Source: Paralimibaculum aggregatum
Lineage (GTDB): Bacteria > Pseudomonadota > Alphaproteobacteria > Rhodobacterales > Rhodobacteraceae
DNA length: 64,000 bases
Assembly (NCBI RefSeq): GCF_030270585.1
Contig: NZ_BSYI01000021.1
Span: forward strand, 1 to 64,000
Direction of reading: 5' to 3'
Within the stretch, counting starts at the first letter, position 1, and every line of letters begins with the position of its first letter. The position numbers and the translations under genes were made by a program. Below, piece after piece: positions 34,770 to 45,289 of the stretch. The notes under the pieces were generated by a model. That model was given only the letters and a program-made list of their open reading frames with translations, made no database searches and was not told the DNA's origin.

Positions 34770-35855
34770 ATGACCGGGCTCGCCGGCCGCCGCGCCTATC
34801 TCGACTGGAACGCCAGCGCGCCGCTGCGCCCGGAGGCGCGCGCCGCCATGCGCGACGCGATGGAGGTGGCGGGCAACCCCTCCTCGGTCCATGCCGAGGG
34901 CCGCGCCGCGCGGGCGCTGGTGGAGCGTTCGCGCGCCCAGGTCGCGGCGCTGGTCGGCTGCGAGCCCGCCGAGATCGTCTTCACCTCCGGCGCCACCGAG
35001 GGCGCCGGGCTGCTGCGCCACCTGCCGGCCGGCCACGCGGTCTTCGTGGAGGAGACCGCGCATGACTGCCTCTGGGCGCATCTCGACCTCACCGGGGTGG
35101 AGAACGCCGAGGGCGGGCACACGCTGGCCATGGGGCTCGCCAATTCCGAGACCGGGCTCCTCGCGAGCCCCGGGCGCGACGATGGCGGCTGGATCTGGGG
35201 CGCGCGGCGGGCACACTGGCTGTTCCTCGACGCGGTGCAGCATGCCGGGCGCCTGCCGCTGAACCTGCACGCGCTGGGGGCGGATTTCGCGATCCTCTCG
35301 GCGCACAAGCTCGGCGGGCCCAGGGGCTGCGGCGCGCTCTTCGTCCGCACCGGGCTGGACATCTCGCCGCTGTCGCTCGGCGGCGGGCAGGAGACGGGGC
35401 GCCGCTCCGGCACCGAGAACGTCATCGGAATCGCGGGTTTCGGCGCCGCGGCCGAGGCGGCCCGCCGCGACATCGCGTCCGGCATCTGGGCAGACGTGAC
35501 AAATCTGAGGGATTCGCTAGAGAATACCCTTGCAGCCGCCGTGCCCGAGACCATTTTCGTTGGCAGGGGCAGCCCGCGTCTTCCCAACACCAGCTGCTTC
35601 GCCACCCCCGGATGGAAGGGCGAGACACAGGTGATGGCGATGGACCTTGCCGGCTTCGCCGTGAGCGCGGGCAGCGCCTGCAGCTCGGGCAAGGTGCGCG
35701 AGAGCCGGGTGCTGCGCGCCATGGGGCACGACGAGGAAACCGCCCGCTCCGCGATCCGCGTGAGCCTGGGCCCGACCACGACGCAAGCCGAGGTGGCGGC
35801 CTTCGCCGATGCCTGGCTTGCCGCTTACGAGAAACGCCGCGTCCGCGCGGCTTGA
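34770..35855 (+). CDS. IscS-like cysteine desulfurase
   Basis: 361-residue PLP enzyme of aminotransferase class V, about 40 residues shorter than Isc[17 protein letters not shown] opens it, HAEGRAAR and [11 protein letters not shown] bind the cofactor, the PLP lysine lies in [12 protein letters not shown], and the mobile catalytic loop has Cys in [12 protein letters not shown]. It supplies persulfide sulfur for cluster assembly. It is the first of two desulfurases in the operon (SufS is the other). ATG at 34770, 52 bp after iscR. Confidence 0.92.
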   Translation: MTGLAGRRAYLDWNASAPLRPEARAAMRDAMEVAGNPSSVHAEGRAARALVERSRAQVAALVGCEPAEIVFTSGATEGAGLLRHLPAGHAVFVEETAHDCLWAHLDLTGVENAEGGHTLAMGLANSETGLLASPGRDDGGWIWGARRAHWLFLDAVQHAGRLPLNLHALGADFAILSAHKLGGPRGCGALFVRTGLDISPLSLGGGQETGRRSGTENVIGIAGFGAAAEAARRDIASGIWADVTNLRDSLENTLAAAVPETIFVGRGSPRLPNTSCFATPGWKGETQVMAMDLAGFAVSAGSACSSGKVRESRVLRAMGHDEETARSAIRVSLGPTTTQAEVAAFADAWLAAYEKRRVRAA

Positions 35856-35874
35856 CCGACCGAAGGAGAGCCGG

Positions 35875-37392
<1,518 letters not shown>

Positions 37393-37397
37393 CCGCG

Positions 37398-37742
37398 ATG
37401 GCTGGCAGCCTGGAAGAAGCCGAACTGCGCGACTCCCGCCGCCTCTTCATCTATGGCGACGGCGCCCGGGAGGCCGTTGCCGCGGGGATGCTGGTGCTGA
37501 TCGGCAGCCTGGTGCTCTCCACCTTCCTGGGGGCCGGCTGGCTGTCGCTCTCGGCGGCGTTCTGGGGCTCGATGGGTCTCGCCGCGATGGCCGGCACGGC
37601 CGTGGCCTGGCTCGTCCGCCGCCGCACCCGGCGCCGGCAGTCCCGCGAGGCGGCCGCGTACCGCGCCGAGCGCGCGGCGGAGCAGGCGCGCCAGCTCGCC
37701 GCGTTCCGCGCCGCGAAGGCGCGCGAGGCCGGCGATGGCTGA
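37398..37742 (+). CDS. small membrane protein of the suf operon
   Basis: 114 residues, unknown. Two hydrophobic segments (about 25-45 and 53-73) are followed by a long, highly basic and Ala-rich helix (RRRTRRRQSREAAAYRAERAAEQ) likely in the cytosol and possibly coiled. It begins 5 bp after sufB and overlaps the next small ORF by 8 bp. Its place in the operon suggests service to Fe-S assembly, but nothing in the sequence proves it. Confidence 0.65.
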   Translation: MAGSLEEAELRDSRRLFIYGDGAREAVAAGMLVLIGSLVLSTFLGAGWLSLSAAFWGSMGLAAMAGTAVAWLVRRRTRRRQSREAAAYRAERAAEQARQLAAFRAAKAREAGDG

Positions 37743-37908
37743 GCCCGTGCGGCAGATCGGCTTCCGGGCAGCGCTCTGCGTGGCGGCCGCGGCCTTCCTG
37801 CTCGCCACCGCGGGCGGCGGCAGCACCCTGCCGTGGAACGCGCACGGCGCGGTGTTCCGGTCGATCGGCGGCATCGGCTCCGGCATCGGCATGCCGGTCT
37901 ACTTCTAG
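37735..37908 (+). CDS. 57-residue hydrophobic peptide in the suf operon
   Basis: ATG at 37735 gives MAEPVRQIGFRAALCVAAAA and continues through a hydrophobic stretch to AFLLATAGGGSTLPWNA, ending with a glycine-isoleucine repeat (IGGIGSGIGMPVYF). It could be a signal peptide with a short exported tail or a single-span membrane peptide. It overlaps the previous gene by 8 bp and ends 14 bp before the next gene, which is the spacing of a real operon gene. Unknown function. Short ORFs of this size are easily missed in annotation. Confidence 0.6.
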   Translation: MAEPVRQIGFRAALCVAAAAFLLATAGGGSTLPWNAHGAVFRSIGGIGSGIGMPVYF

Positions 37909-37922
37909 GCACGGAGGCGGCG

Positions 37923-38186
37923 ATGGCGGACGGGGATCACTGGTTCGAGCCGAAGAGCCATGGCTACGGCGCGAAACCGGCCAACTGGAAGGGCTGGGCG
38001 GCGACGGGGGTCTTCGTCGCCGTCATGGTGGCGCTGGCCTGGGTCTTCGTGATGGCGCCCGGCGAGGGCGGGCCGCGGATCCTGACCTGGCTGGCGATCC
38101 AGACGCCGGTGCTCGTCGGCTTCCTCTGGCTCGCGCGGCACAAGACGAGGGGCGGCTGGAAATGGCACTGGGGGAGCCGGAAATGA
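37923..38186 (+). CDS. small two-helix membrane protein of the suf operon
   Basis: 87 residues: an acidic/aromatic head (MADGDHWFEPKSHGYGAKPA), hydrophobic helices at about 25-45 and 54-71, and a Lys/Trp-rich tail (RGGWKWHWGSRK). ATG at 37923 follows GGAGG. Its stop overlaps the next gene by ATGA. This type of protein is found in Rhodobacterales genomes but I know no function. Confidence 0.75.
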   Translation: MADGDHWFEPKSHGYGAKPANWKGWAATGVFVAVMVALAWVFVMAPGEGGPRILTWLAIQTPVLVGFLWLARHKTRGGWKWHWGSRK

Positions 38187-38692
38187 GCGAGACCCCCTGC
38201 CCCGTCGTGCATCTCGACGCGGTGCCGCTGCGCGAGACCGGCCACGGCGATGGCTTCGCCGCGGCGCTCGGGCGCATCGGGCCGCTGATCGGCGCGAGGC
38301 AGCTCGGCTGCCAGCTCCACATCGTGCCGCCGGGCAAGGCCGCCTTCCCGCGCCATGCCCACCATGCCAACGAGGAGATGCTGGTGATCCTCTCCGGCGA
38401 GGGCGAATACCGCATCGGCGCGGCGCGCCATGCGGTGCGCGCGGGCCATGTCTGCGCGGCGCCCGCGGGCGCCGCAGAGACGGCGCACCAGCTGCGCAAC
38501 ACCGGCGCCGGGGAGCTGCGCTATCTCTGCATCTCCACGCGGCACGACCCGGAGGTCGTCGAATACCCGGACTCGGGCAAGATCGGCGTCATGTCGATGG
38601 TGCCGGAGAGCACGGGGATGCGCGGCGCGCGGGTGTTCCATCTCTGGTCGGCGGAGGACGAAAGCCTCGGATACTGGGATGGCGAGGGCTGA
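38183..38692 (+). CDS. cupin-domain protein
   Basis: 169 residues, one cupin barrel. Cupin motif 1 is FPRHAHHANEEMLVILSGEGE, giving the H-x3-4-E metal set, and motif 2 appears as AGHVCAAPAGAAETAHQLRN. Cupins bind Fe, Mn or Zn and serve as sugar isomerases, dioxygenases or storage proteins; the substrate is not evident. ATG at 38183 is coupled by ATGA to the membrane protein upstream. Confidence 0.82.
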   Translation: MSETPCPVVHLDAVPLRETGHGDGFAAALGRIGPLIGARQLGCQLHIVPPGKAAFPRHAHHANEEMLVILSGEGEYRIGAARHAVRAGHVCAAPAGAAETAHQLRNTGAGELRYLCISTRHDPEVVEYPDSGKIGVMSMVPESTGMRGARVFHLWSAEDESLGYWDGEG

Positions 38693-38702
38693 GCGCCCCA
38701 TC

Positions 38703-38722
38703 ATGGTTAAGCGGACCTAAAG
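38703..38722 (-). promoter_or_regulatory. possible CtrA-type box ahead of the Ala-rich gene
   Basis: The reverse complement of 38703-38710 is TTAACCAT, the half-site used by the cell-cycle regulator CtrA; TTAA-GCGGACC-TAAA (38707-38721) on the plus strand is close to TTAA-N7-TTAA. It lies about 80 bp before the gene at 38792, in the only sizeable gap of the suf operon. No CtrA evidence exists in the window, so this is a weak candidate. Confidence 0.25.
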
Positions 38723-38791
38723 GAGTTCGGTTCAAGCCTTGCGGTCAGGGACCGGCGCATCGGGCGCCGGCAGGACCGAAAGGCGAGCGAG

Positions 38792-39526
38792 ATGACTGAG
38801 CAGGACATGGCCGGGACGGCCGAGCTCGGCGGCGACAGCCCGGTGAGCCAGGAGATCGGCGAGGCGATCGGGGCGGCGCTGGCGCGGCTCGACAAGGTGG
38901 ACCGGGACCCGACGATTCGCGAGGCGGTGGCGCGGGTAGTGGTGCGCCGCTTCAACACCCACCTCGCGGCGGTGTTCGAGGAGAGCCGGGGCGCCATCGT
39001 GCACGAGCTCGGCGGCATCGCCGAGGTGCTGCGGAGCAGCCCTGCCCGGCCCGCGCGCGACGAGCTGCGCATGGCCTATGCGCCCGAGGGCGCGCCGGTG
39101 CGGCTCGCGGCCCCGACACGGGCGCCGGCACGGGCGCCGACGCCGGCCGAGCTGGCGGCCCCCGCGCCGAACCGGCTGGCCGAGGCGGCGAAGCTGATGG
39201 CCGAGGCCGCCCCCGCCGGCGCGGCGGCGGCAGCGACGGAGGAGAACGCATCGGCGGAGGGCCCGGAGACCGCGGCCGCCACCGGCGCGAGCGAGACGAG
39301 CGAAGAGACAACCGCGGCCGGCGCCCGGCGCCCCGCCGCAACCACAGGAGAGACGAGAGATGCTGGAGATCCGCGATCTGCATGTGCGCCTCGAGGAGGA
39401 GGACAAGCCGATCCTCAAGGGGCTGAGCCTGACCGTCGAGGCGGGCAAGGTGCACGCCATCATGGGTCCGAACGGCTCGGGCAAGTCGACGCTGTCCTAC
39501 GTATTGGCGGGGCGGGACGGCTATGA
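38792..39526 (+). CDS. unknown Ala-rich protein overlapping sufC
   Basis: The frame encodes 244 residues. Residues about 15-95 look like a real folded helical domain (IREAVARVVVRRFNTHLAAV). From about 100 it is Ala/Pro/Glu-rich and probably disordered. The last 55 codons lie inside sufC in another frame and look like a shadow (PRGGGQADPQGAEPD). Either the protein truly overlaps sufC by 167 bp, or a frameshift in the low-complexity tract hides an earlier stop. No family is recognised. ATG at 38792 after AAAGGCGAG. Confidence 0.55.
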   Translation: MTEQDMAGTAELGGDSPVSQEIGEAIGAALARLDKVDRDPTIREAVARVVVRRFNTHLAAVFEESRGAIVHELGGIAEVLRSSPARPARDELRMAYAPEGAPVRLAAPTRAPARAPTPAELAAPAPNRLAEAAKLMAEAAPAGAAAAATEENASAEGPETAAATGASETSEETTAAGARRPAATTGETRDAGDPRSACAPRGGGQADPQGAEPDRRGGQGARHHGSERLGQVDAVLRIGGAGRL

Positions 39527-40115
39527 GGTGACCGGCGGCAGCGCCACGCTCGACGGCGAGGACCTGCTCGAGAAGGAGCCCGACGCGCGCGCCGCGGCCG
39601 GGCTCTTCCTGGCGTTCCAGTACCCGGTCGAGATCCCGGGCGTGAACAACATGACCTTCATCCGCACCGCGCTGAACGCCCAGCGCAAGGCCCGCGGCGA
39701 GGCCGAGATCTCGGCGCCGGACTTTCTGAAGCAGGTACGCGAGACCGCCAAGAGCCTCAACATCGGCCCGGAGATGCTCAAGCGCGCGATCAATGTCGGC
39801 TTCTCCGGCGGCGAGAAGAAACGCAACGAGATCCTGCAGATGGCGATGCTGGCGCCGAAGATGTGCATCCTCGACGAGACCGACAGCGGCCTCGACGTCG
39901 ACGCGATGAAGCTGGTGGCCGAGGGCGTCAACGCGCTGCGCGCGCCGGACCGGGGCTTTCTGGTGATCACGCATTACCAGCGGCTGCTGGACCATATCGT
40001 GCCGGACGTCGTGCATATTATGGTGGACGGGCGAATCGTCGAGACCGGCGGAGCGGAGCTTGCCGCGCGCGTCGAGCGCGAGGGCTACGGCGCGCTGGTC
40101 AAGGCGACGGCCTGA
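39360..40115 (+). CDS. sufC: Fe-S assembly ATPase SufC
   Basis: 251-residue ABC-type ATPase of the SufBCD complex. Walker A is GPNGSGKST, the Q-loop region FLAFQYPVEIPGV, the signature FSGGEKKRNEI, Walker B CILDETDSGLD, and the switch His is in LVITHYQRLL. It drives conformational change of SufBD on ATP hydrolysis. ATG at 39360 with AGGAGAG upstream, although the upstream frame runs on through its first 167 bp. Confidence 0.97.
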   Translation: MLEIRDLHVRLEEEDKPILKGLSLTVEAGKVHAIMGPNGSGKSTLSYVLAGRDGYEVTGGSATLDGEDLLEKEPDARAAAGLFLAFQYPVEIPGVNNMTFIRTALNAQRKARGEAEISAPDFLKQVRETAKSLNIGPEMLKRAINVGFSGGEKKRNEILQMAMLAPKMCILDETDSGLDVDAMKLVAEGVNALRAPDRGFLVITHYQRLLDHIVPDVVHIMVDGRIVETGGAELAARVEREGYGALVKATA

Positions 40116-40125
40116 GGGGATGGCC

Positions 40126-41415
40126 ATGCTGAGCGAGAAGCTGATCGACGACAAGCGGCGCACCGCGGAGGCCCTGCTGGCCGCGCTGCCGCTGCCCGAG
40201 GGCGAGAGCGCCTGGGCGCGCGATGCCCGGGCCCGGGCGCGGTCGCGCCTGCTCGATGCCGGCGCGCCGATCCGGCGCGACGAATACTGGAAATACACCG
40301 ACCCGACCGCGCTGACAGCCCCGGCGGCGCCGGTGGCGCCGGCACCCGAGGGCGGCCTGCCCTCGGCCCTCGCGCTCTTCGCCGGCCATGCGGCGCGGCG
40401 GATCGCCTTCGTCAACGGGCGCCAGCGGCCGGATCTCTCCGACGACGCCGCCCAGGCCGGGCTGGCGATCGCCCCGCTCGGTGAGGTTCTGGCGCATGAC
40501 GTGACCTGGGCGCGCGGGCTCTTCGGCGCGCTCGAGGCGGCGGGTCAGGAGAAGGTGGCGCGCCCGCTCGCGGCGCTCAACACCGCCGCCGCGACCGAGG
40601 GCGCGGCGCTGCACGTGACCGGCGCGGTCGCCGAGCCGCTGCATCTCGCGCATACCCAGATCGGCGAGGGCGCGGCGCTGCTGCGCCATCTCGTGCGGGT
40701 GGAGAGCGGCGGCGCGGTGACGCTCCTCGAATCGGGCATCGCCGGCAACACGGTGATGGAGATCGACCTCGCCCCCGGCGCGGTGCTCCGCCATATCCGC
40801 CTGCAGGACGCGCCGGAGCGGCCGACCGCCACCCATGTCTTCGCCCGGCTCGGCGCGGGCGCGAAGTTCCAGACCTTCACGCTCACCGCCGACGGCTCGC
40901 TGACCCGCAACGAGGTGGTGATGGAGTTCGCCGGCGACGACGCCCAGGGCCACATCGCGGGCGCCGTGCTCGGCCGCGGCGAGAGCCATGTCGACAACAC
41001 GGTCTTCGTCACCCACGGGGCGGAGCGCTGCGAGAGCCGGCAGGTCTTCAAGCAGGTGCTCGACGGCGCCGCGAAGGCGATCTTCCAGGGCAAGATCTTC
41101 GTGCGCCAGGTCGCGCAGAAGACCGACGGCTACCAGATCAGCCAGTCGGTCCTGCTGTCGGACGATGCGGAGTTCTCGGCCAAGCCCGAGCTCGAGATCT
41201 ATGCCGACGACGTGAAGTGCTCACACGGCTCGACCACCGGCGCGCTCGACGAGGGCGGGCTGTTCTACCTGATGGCGCGCGGCATCCCGCTCCGGCAGGC
41301 GGAGGCGATGCTGGTCGGCTCCTTCGTCGAGGAGGCGGTGGCGGAGATCGCGGACGAGGACCTGCGGGAGATCATGCGCGCCCGGGTGGCCGACTGGATG
41401 GGCGCGCGCGGCTGA
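40126..41415 (+). CDS. sufD: Fe-S assembly scaffold SufD
   Basis: 429 residues. RRDEYWKYTDPTAL is typical of the SufD N-terminus. The beta-helix core has HVDNTVFVTHGAERCESRQV and GKIFVRQVAQKTDGYQISQS, and the C-terminal DVKCSHGSTTGALDEG is the SufB/SufD signature. Two ATGs compete: 40120 lies one base after GAGGGG, whereas 40126 has a 6-base spacing, so 40126 is chosen. It follows sufC by 10 bp. Confidence 0.95.
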   Translation: MLSEKLIDDKRRTAEALLAALPLPEGESAWARDARARARSRLLDAGAPIRRDEYWKYTDPTALTAPAAPVAPAPEGGLPSALALFAGHAARRIAFVNGRQRPDLSDDAAQAGLAIAPLGEVLAHDVTWARGLFGALEAAGQEKVARPLAALNTAAATEGAALHVTGAVAEPLHLAHTQIGEGAALLRHLVRVESGGAVTLLESGIAGNTVMEIDLAPGAVLRHIRLQDAPERPTATHVFARLGAGAKFQTFTLTADGSLTRNEVVMEFAGDDAQGHIAGAVLGRGESHVDNTVFVTHGAERCESRQVFKQVLDGAAKAIFQGKIFVRQVAQKTDGYQISQSVLLSDDAEFSAKPELEIYADDVKCSHGSTTGALDEGGLFYLMARGIPLRQAEAMLVGSFVEEAVAEIADEDLREIMRARVADWMGARG

Positions 41416-41461
41416 CAAGGGGGCCTTGCGCGGCCCGCACCGAAGACGAGGGGGGAGAGCG

Positions 41462-42064
41462 ATGGCGACGGAGGGCATGGCACGCGAGGGGATGACGATC
41501 CGTGTCCTCGGGGCCTGGCGCGACATGCGCGGCACCATGCGCGCCGTGCTCGACGGACGCCCGAGCGAGACCGCCCTCCTCGTCTTCATCCTGGTCTCCG
41601 GGCTGCTGCATTTCCTCGGCAGCATGGCCGAGTTCTGGCTCGACCCGCGCAGCATCGGGCTCGAGCAGGGCGAGGCGCTGGCCAACATCTACTGGCTCGG
41701 CATCTTCTTCTTCGTGGTGCGCACCATCGGGCTCTACATGCTGGCGCTGCTCGGGCACCTGCTGGCGCGGGCTTTCGGCGGCAGGGGCGACGCCTATGCC
41801 AGCCGGGCGGCGATGGCCTGGGCGGCGCTGGTGGCGGCGCCGGTCTGGCTCATGCTGAAGTTCCTCGGCCTGTCGCTGCAGGGCGAGATCGGGCACGAGC
41901 CGGCCCGGGCGATCGGCGAGTTCGGCTACATCCCCTTCATCTACGCGCTGGCGCATTGCTTCGCCGAGGCGCACGGCTTCCAGCGCACCTGGGCGGTGCT
42001 GGGGGTGATCGCGCTCCTCGTGATGATGCTGTTCAGCGGGCTGATGCTTCTCTCGAGCAGCTGA
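41462..42064 (+). CDS. Yip1-family membrane protein 1
   Basis: 200 residues with about five membrane helices (about 35-55, 75-100, 115-135, 150-165, 175-197). The RWAM-like LASRAAMAWAALVAAPVWL segment and HGFQRTWAV suit the YIP1 domain family. Bacterial Yip1 proteins have no firm function; some are linked to membrane protein or transport complexes. ATG at 41462 after GGGGGAGAG. First of three related genes between sufD and sufS. Confidence 0.82.
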   Translation: MATEGMAREGMTIRVLGAWRDMRGTMRAVLDGRPSETALLVFILVSGLLHFLGSMAEFWLDPRSIGLEQGEALANIYWLGIFFFVVRTIGLYMLALLGHLLARAFGGRGDAYASRAAMAWAALVAAPVWLMLKFLGLSLQGEIGHEPARAIGEFGYIPFIYALAHCFAEAHGFQRTWAVLGVIALLVMMLFSGLMLLSSS

Positions 42065-42085
42065 GGCCTGCCTGAGCCGGCTCCC

Positions 42086-42097
42086 GGCATGCATGCC
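42086..42097. repeat. 12-bp perfect palindrome
   Basis: GGCATGCATGCC, preceded by the 10-bp palindrome GAGCCGGCTC (42074-42083), in the 204-bp gap between the first two Yip1 genes. Together they may act as a weak terminator or regulator site inside the operon. Confidence 0.4.
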
Positions 42098-42268
42098 AGA
42101 GATGCAATCTTAGACATTGCTCAACCTCTGCGGGCGAAATTGTTTTGGCCCGACCTCCGGATCGTGTATCGTCCCCGTAGGTTCTTCTGGGTGCGCGCGT
42201 CGGAGCGGGGCGGCGCCCCGCAATGAATGTCTGCGCCGAACGCAACATCCGAACAGCCCGGGGCCTGT

Positions 42269-42973
42269 ATGACCAGCGAGACCGCCGACGACCTTCCAGA
42301 CGTACACCTCGAGGACGTCCAGCAGCCGCTGGAGCCGCTCACCGGCATGTCCGTCTGGGCGCGGATGCGGCTGTCCTACAGCGACATGCGGCGCACCACG
42401 CGGGCGCTGATCGAGGAGGCGCCCTCCGAGGCGCGGCTGCTGTTCTTCGTGCTGCTCTCCGACGTGATCTTCTTCCTCAGCTTCGGCGTGAGGCTGATCG
42501 TCTCGCCGAGCCAGGCGATCTCGGAGATCATGCCGGTGCCGGCCCAGCTCGGCACCGCGCTGCTCGGCATCTTCCTGCTGCGCACCGTGACGCTCTATCT
42601 CTTCTCCGCGGTGGTCTGCGGCATCTGCCGCGCGGTCGGCGGCAGCGGCACCTGGCGCGACACCCGCGCGGCAATCTTCTGGGCCTCGCTGGTGGCCGCC
42701 CCGGTCGGCGTGCTCGGCGCGATCATCGGCGCCGCCTTCTCGAACCTCGAGCAGACGATACCGGCCTTCGCCAGCCCGACGGTGGCGCTGCCGCCGGTGC
42801 TGATCGGGGTCGTCGCCTTCGTCTTCTTCCTCTCCGCCGGGGTCGCCGAGGCGCATCGCTTCGCGCGCACCTCGCCGGTCTTCATCATCTTCTCGGTCTT
42901 CACGATTCTGGTTCTCGTCGCCGGTTTCGTGCTAGGTCCGGCTATCATGGATTCGCTCGGACTCACTGCGTGA
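42269..42973 (+). CDS. Yip1-family membrane protein 2
   Basis: 234 residues. An acidic cytosolic head (about 1-55) precedes five to six membrane helices; WRDTRAAIFWASLVAAPVGVL parallels the same region of the first Yip1 protein, as does AEAHRFARTSPVF. ATG at 42269 follows CGGGGCC; ATG at 42227 is an alternative that adds 14 residues. The stop overlaps the third Yip1 gene (GTGA). Confidence 0.8.
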   Translation: MTSETADDLPDVHLEDVQQPLEPLTGMSVWARMRLSYSDMRRTTRALIEEAPSEARLLFFVLLSDVIFFLSFGVRLIVSPSQAISEIMPVPAQLGTALLGIFLLRTVTLYLFSAVVCGICRAVGGSGTWRDTRAAIFWASLVAAPVGVLGAIIGAAFSNLEQTIPAFASPTVALPPVLIGVVAFVFFLSAGVAEAHRFARTSPVFIIFSVFTILVLVAGFVLGPAIMDSLGLTA

Positions 42974-43536
42974 TCGCCCCGTTCCTTGCGCGCGTCGCCG
43001 AAGGCGTCGTCGCCCCTCGGCGTGCGGTCGAGCGGTTGCTGGCGCGCGGCCCGCTGACACCGCAGGAGGTGCTCGGGCTGATCCTGCTCGCCTATGCGAT
43101 CCAGGAGATGTTCGTGCTGTTCCTGCTGCCGGAGATGCGGGCGGGGCAGAGCCCGGCCCTGACCTGGCATCTCGAGCGGGTGTTCTTCGCGGTGATGGAG
43201 TTCGCGGTGACCGTCGGGCTCGTCTTCGGCGTCGGGCGGATGTTCGGCGGCAAGGGCAACGTGGCCGACTGCGTCACCGGGATCGCCTGGTTCAACCTGA
43301 TCACCAGCTTTCTCGTGCCGCTCACGGCGCCGGCCCTGCCCGGCCTCTTCACGGGAGAGATCACCGCAGCCGCCGCCCTCTTGCTGTTTGCGGGAACTGC
43401 CATATTTTGCTGGGTGTTCGCTGGCGTGATCGCGGGGATACACAGGTTCCGAAGTACCGGATCCGTGCTGATGGCGATGATGGTCCTGATCACCCTGACG
43501 ACACTCATCGCCAGCGCGCTCGCCCCGGCCGGCTGA
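42970..43536 (+). CDS. Yip1-family membrane protein 3
   Basis: 188 residues, starting with GTG at 42970 that shares bases with the previous stop. Five membrane helices are visible; GGKGNVADCVTGIAWFNLI is the family-type loop after helix 2. It is shorter than its two neighbours and lacks their acidic heads. Located 73 bp before sufS. Coupling to gene 2 suggests fixed stoichiometry. Confidence 0.8.
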   Translation: MIAPFLARVAEGVVAPRRAVERLLARGPLTPQEVLGLILLAYAIQEMFVLFLLPEMRAGQSPALTWHLERVFFAVMEFAVTVGLVFGVGRMFGGKGNVADCVTGIAWFNLITSFLVPLTAPALPGLFTGEITAAAALLLFAGTAIFCWVFAGVIAGIHRFRSTGSVLMAMMVLITLTTLIASALAPAG

Positions 43537-43609
43537 TCCGCCGCTCCGAGCGCCCAGCCACCGAAGTTCCGCCGCATCCGCGACGCCAGAGACCCTGCCG
43601 AGGCCCACC

Positions 43610-44830
<1,221 letters not shown>

Positions 44831-44995
44831 ATCCGGGCCGCGCTGGAGCGCTGTGCCCGGCAGCGGCGCGGCGCGATTCCTAAATCGTTTAAGACGCACT
44901 GCAGCAAAAATTTCCCGCGTGAAGAAATTCCTCATGGACACCCCGTCACATTTTGATGAATGTGGATGGGGCAGTAGCAAAGGGGAATGATCCAG

Positions 44996-45187
44996 ATGGC
45001 AAGCGGTGGGACAGAAGGGGGCTCCGGCAGCACCCAGAACCCGATCGGGGCCGATCCGTTCAGCATGGCGCCGGACATGCTCGGCACGCAGCTCTGCGCG
45101 CTGGCGCTGGTCTGGACGGCGCCGTGGCGGGCCGCGAGCGTGGTGATGAACGAGGCGCTGCGGGAAAACATCGACCGAATGAGCTGA
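44996..45187 (+). CDS. 63-residue unknown protein
   Basis: MASGGTEGGSGSTQNPIGAD opens a Gly/Ser-rich head, followed by a helix TQLCALALVWTAPWRAASVV with Trp and a charged end NEALRENIDRMS. The layout, a soluble head plus one amphipathic or membrane helix, faintly recalls short phasin-like or membrane-tether proteins. AAGGGG lies about 10 bases before ATG 44996; an ATG at 44987 is too close to it. The upstream 100 bp are AT-rich, like a promoter. It is apart from sufS by 165 bp. Confidence 0.6.
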   Translation: MASGGTEGGSGSTQNPIGADPFSMAPDMLGTQLCALALVWTAPWRAASVVMNEALRENIDRMS

Positions 45188-45289
45188 GCCGGCCGCCGGC
45201 TCGGGCCTTCGGCAGGACGCGGCAGGCGCCGGGGCGGCATCGCCCGGAGACCGCCTGGACAGCGGGAATCGCAGGGGCGCCGCGGCGTC

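Noticed and set aside
42227-42268. Earlier start for the second Yip1 gene
   Set aside because: ATG 42227 is possible, but CGGGGCC at good spacing favours 42269 and the extra residues are not membrane- or family-like.
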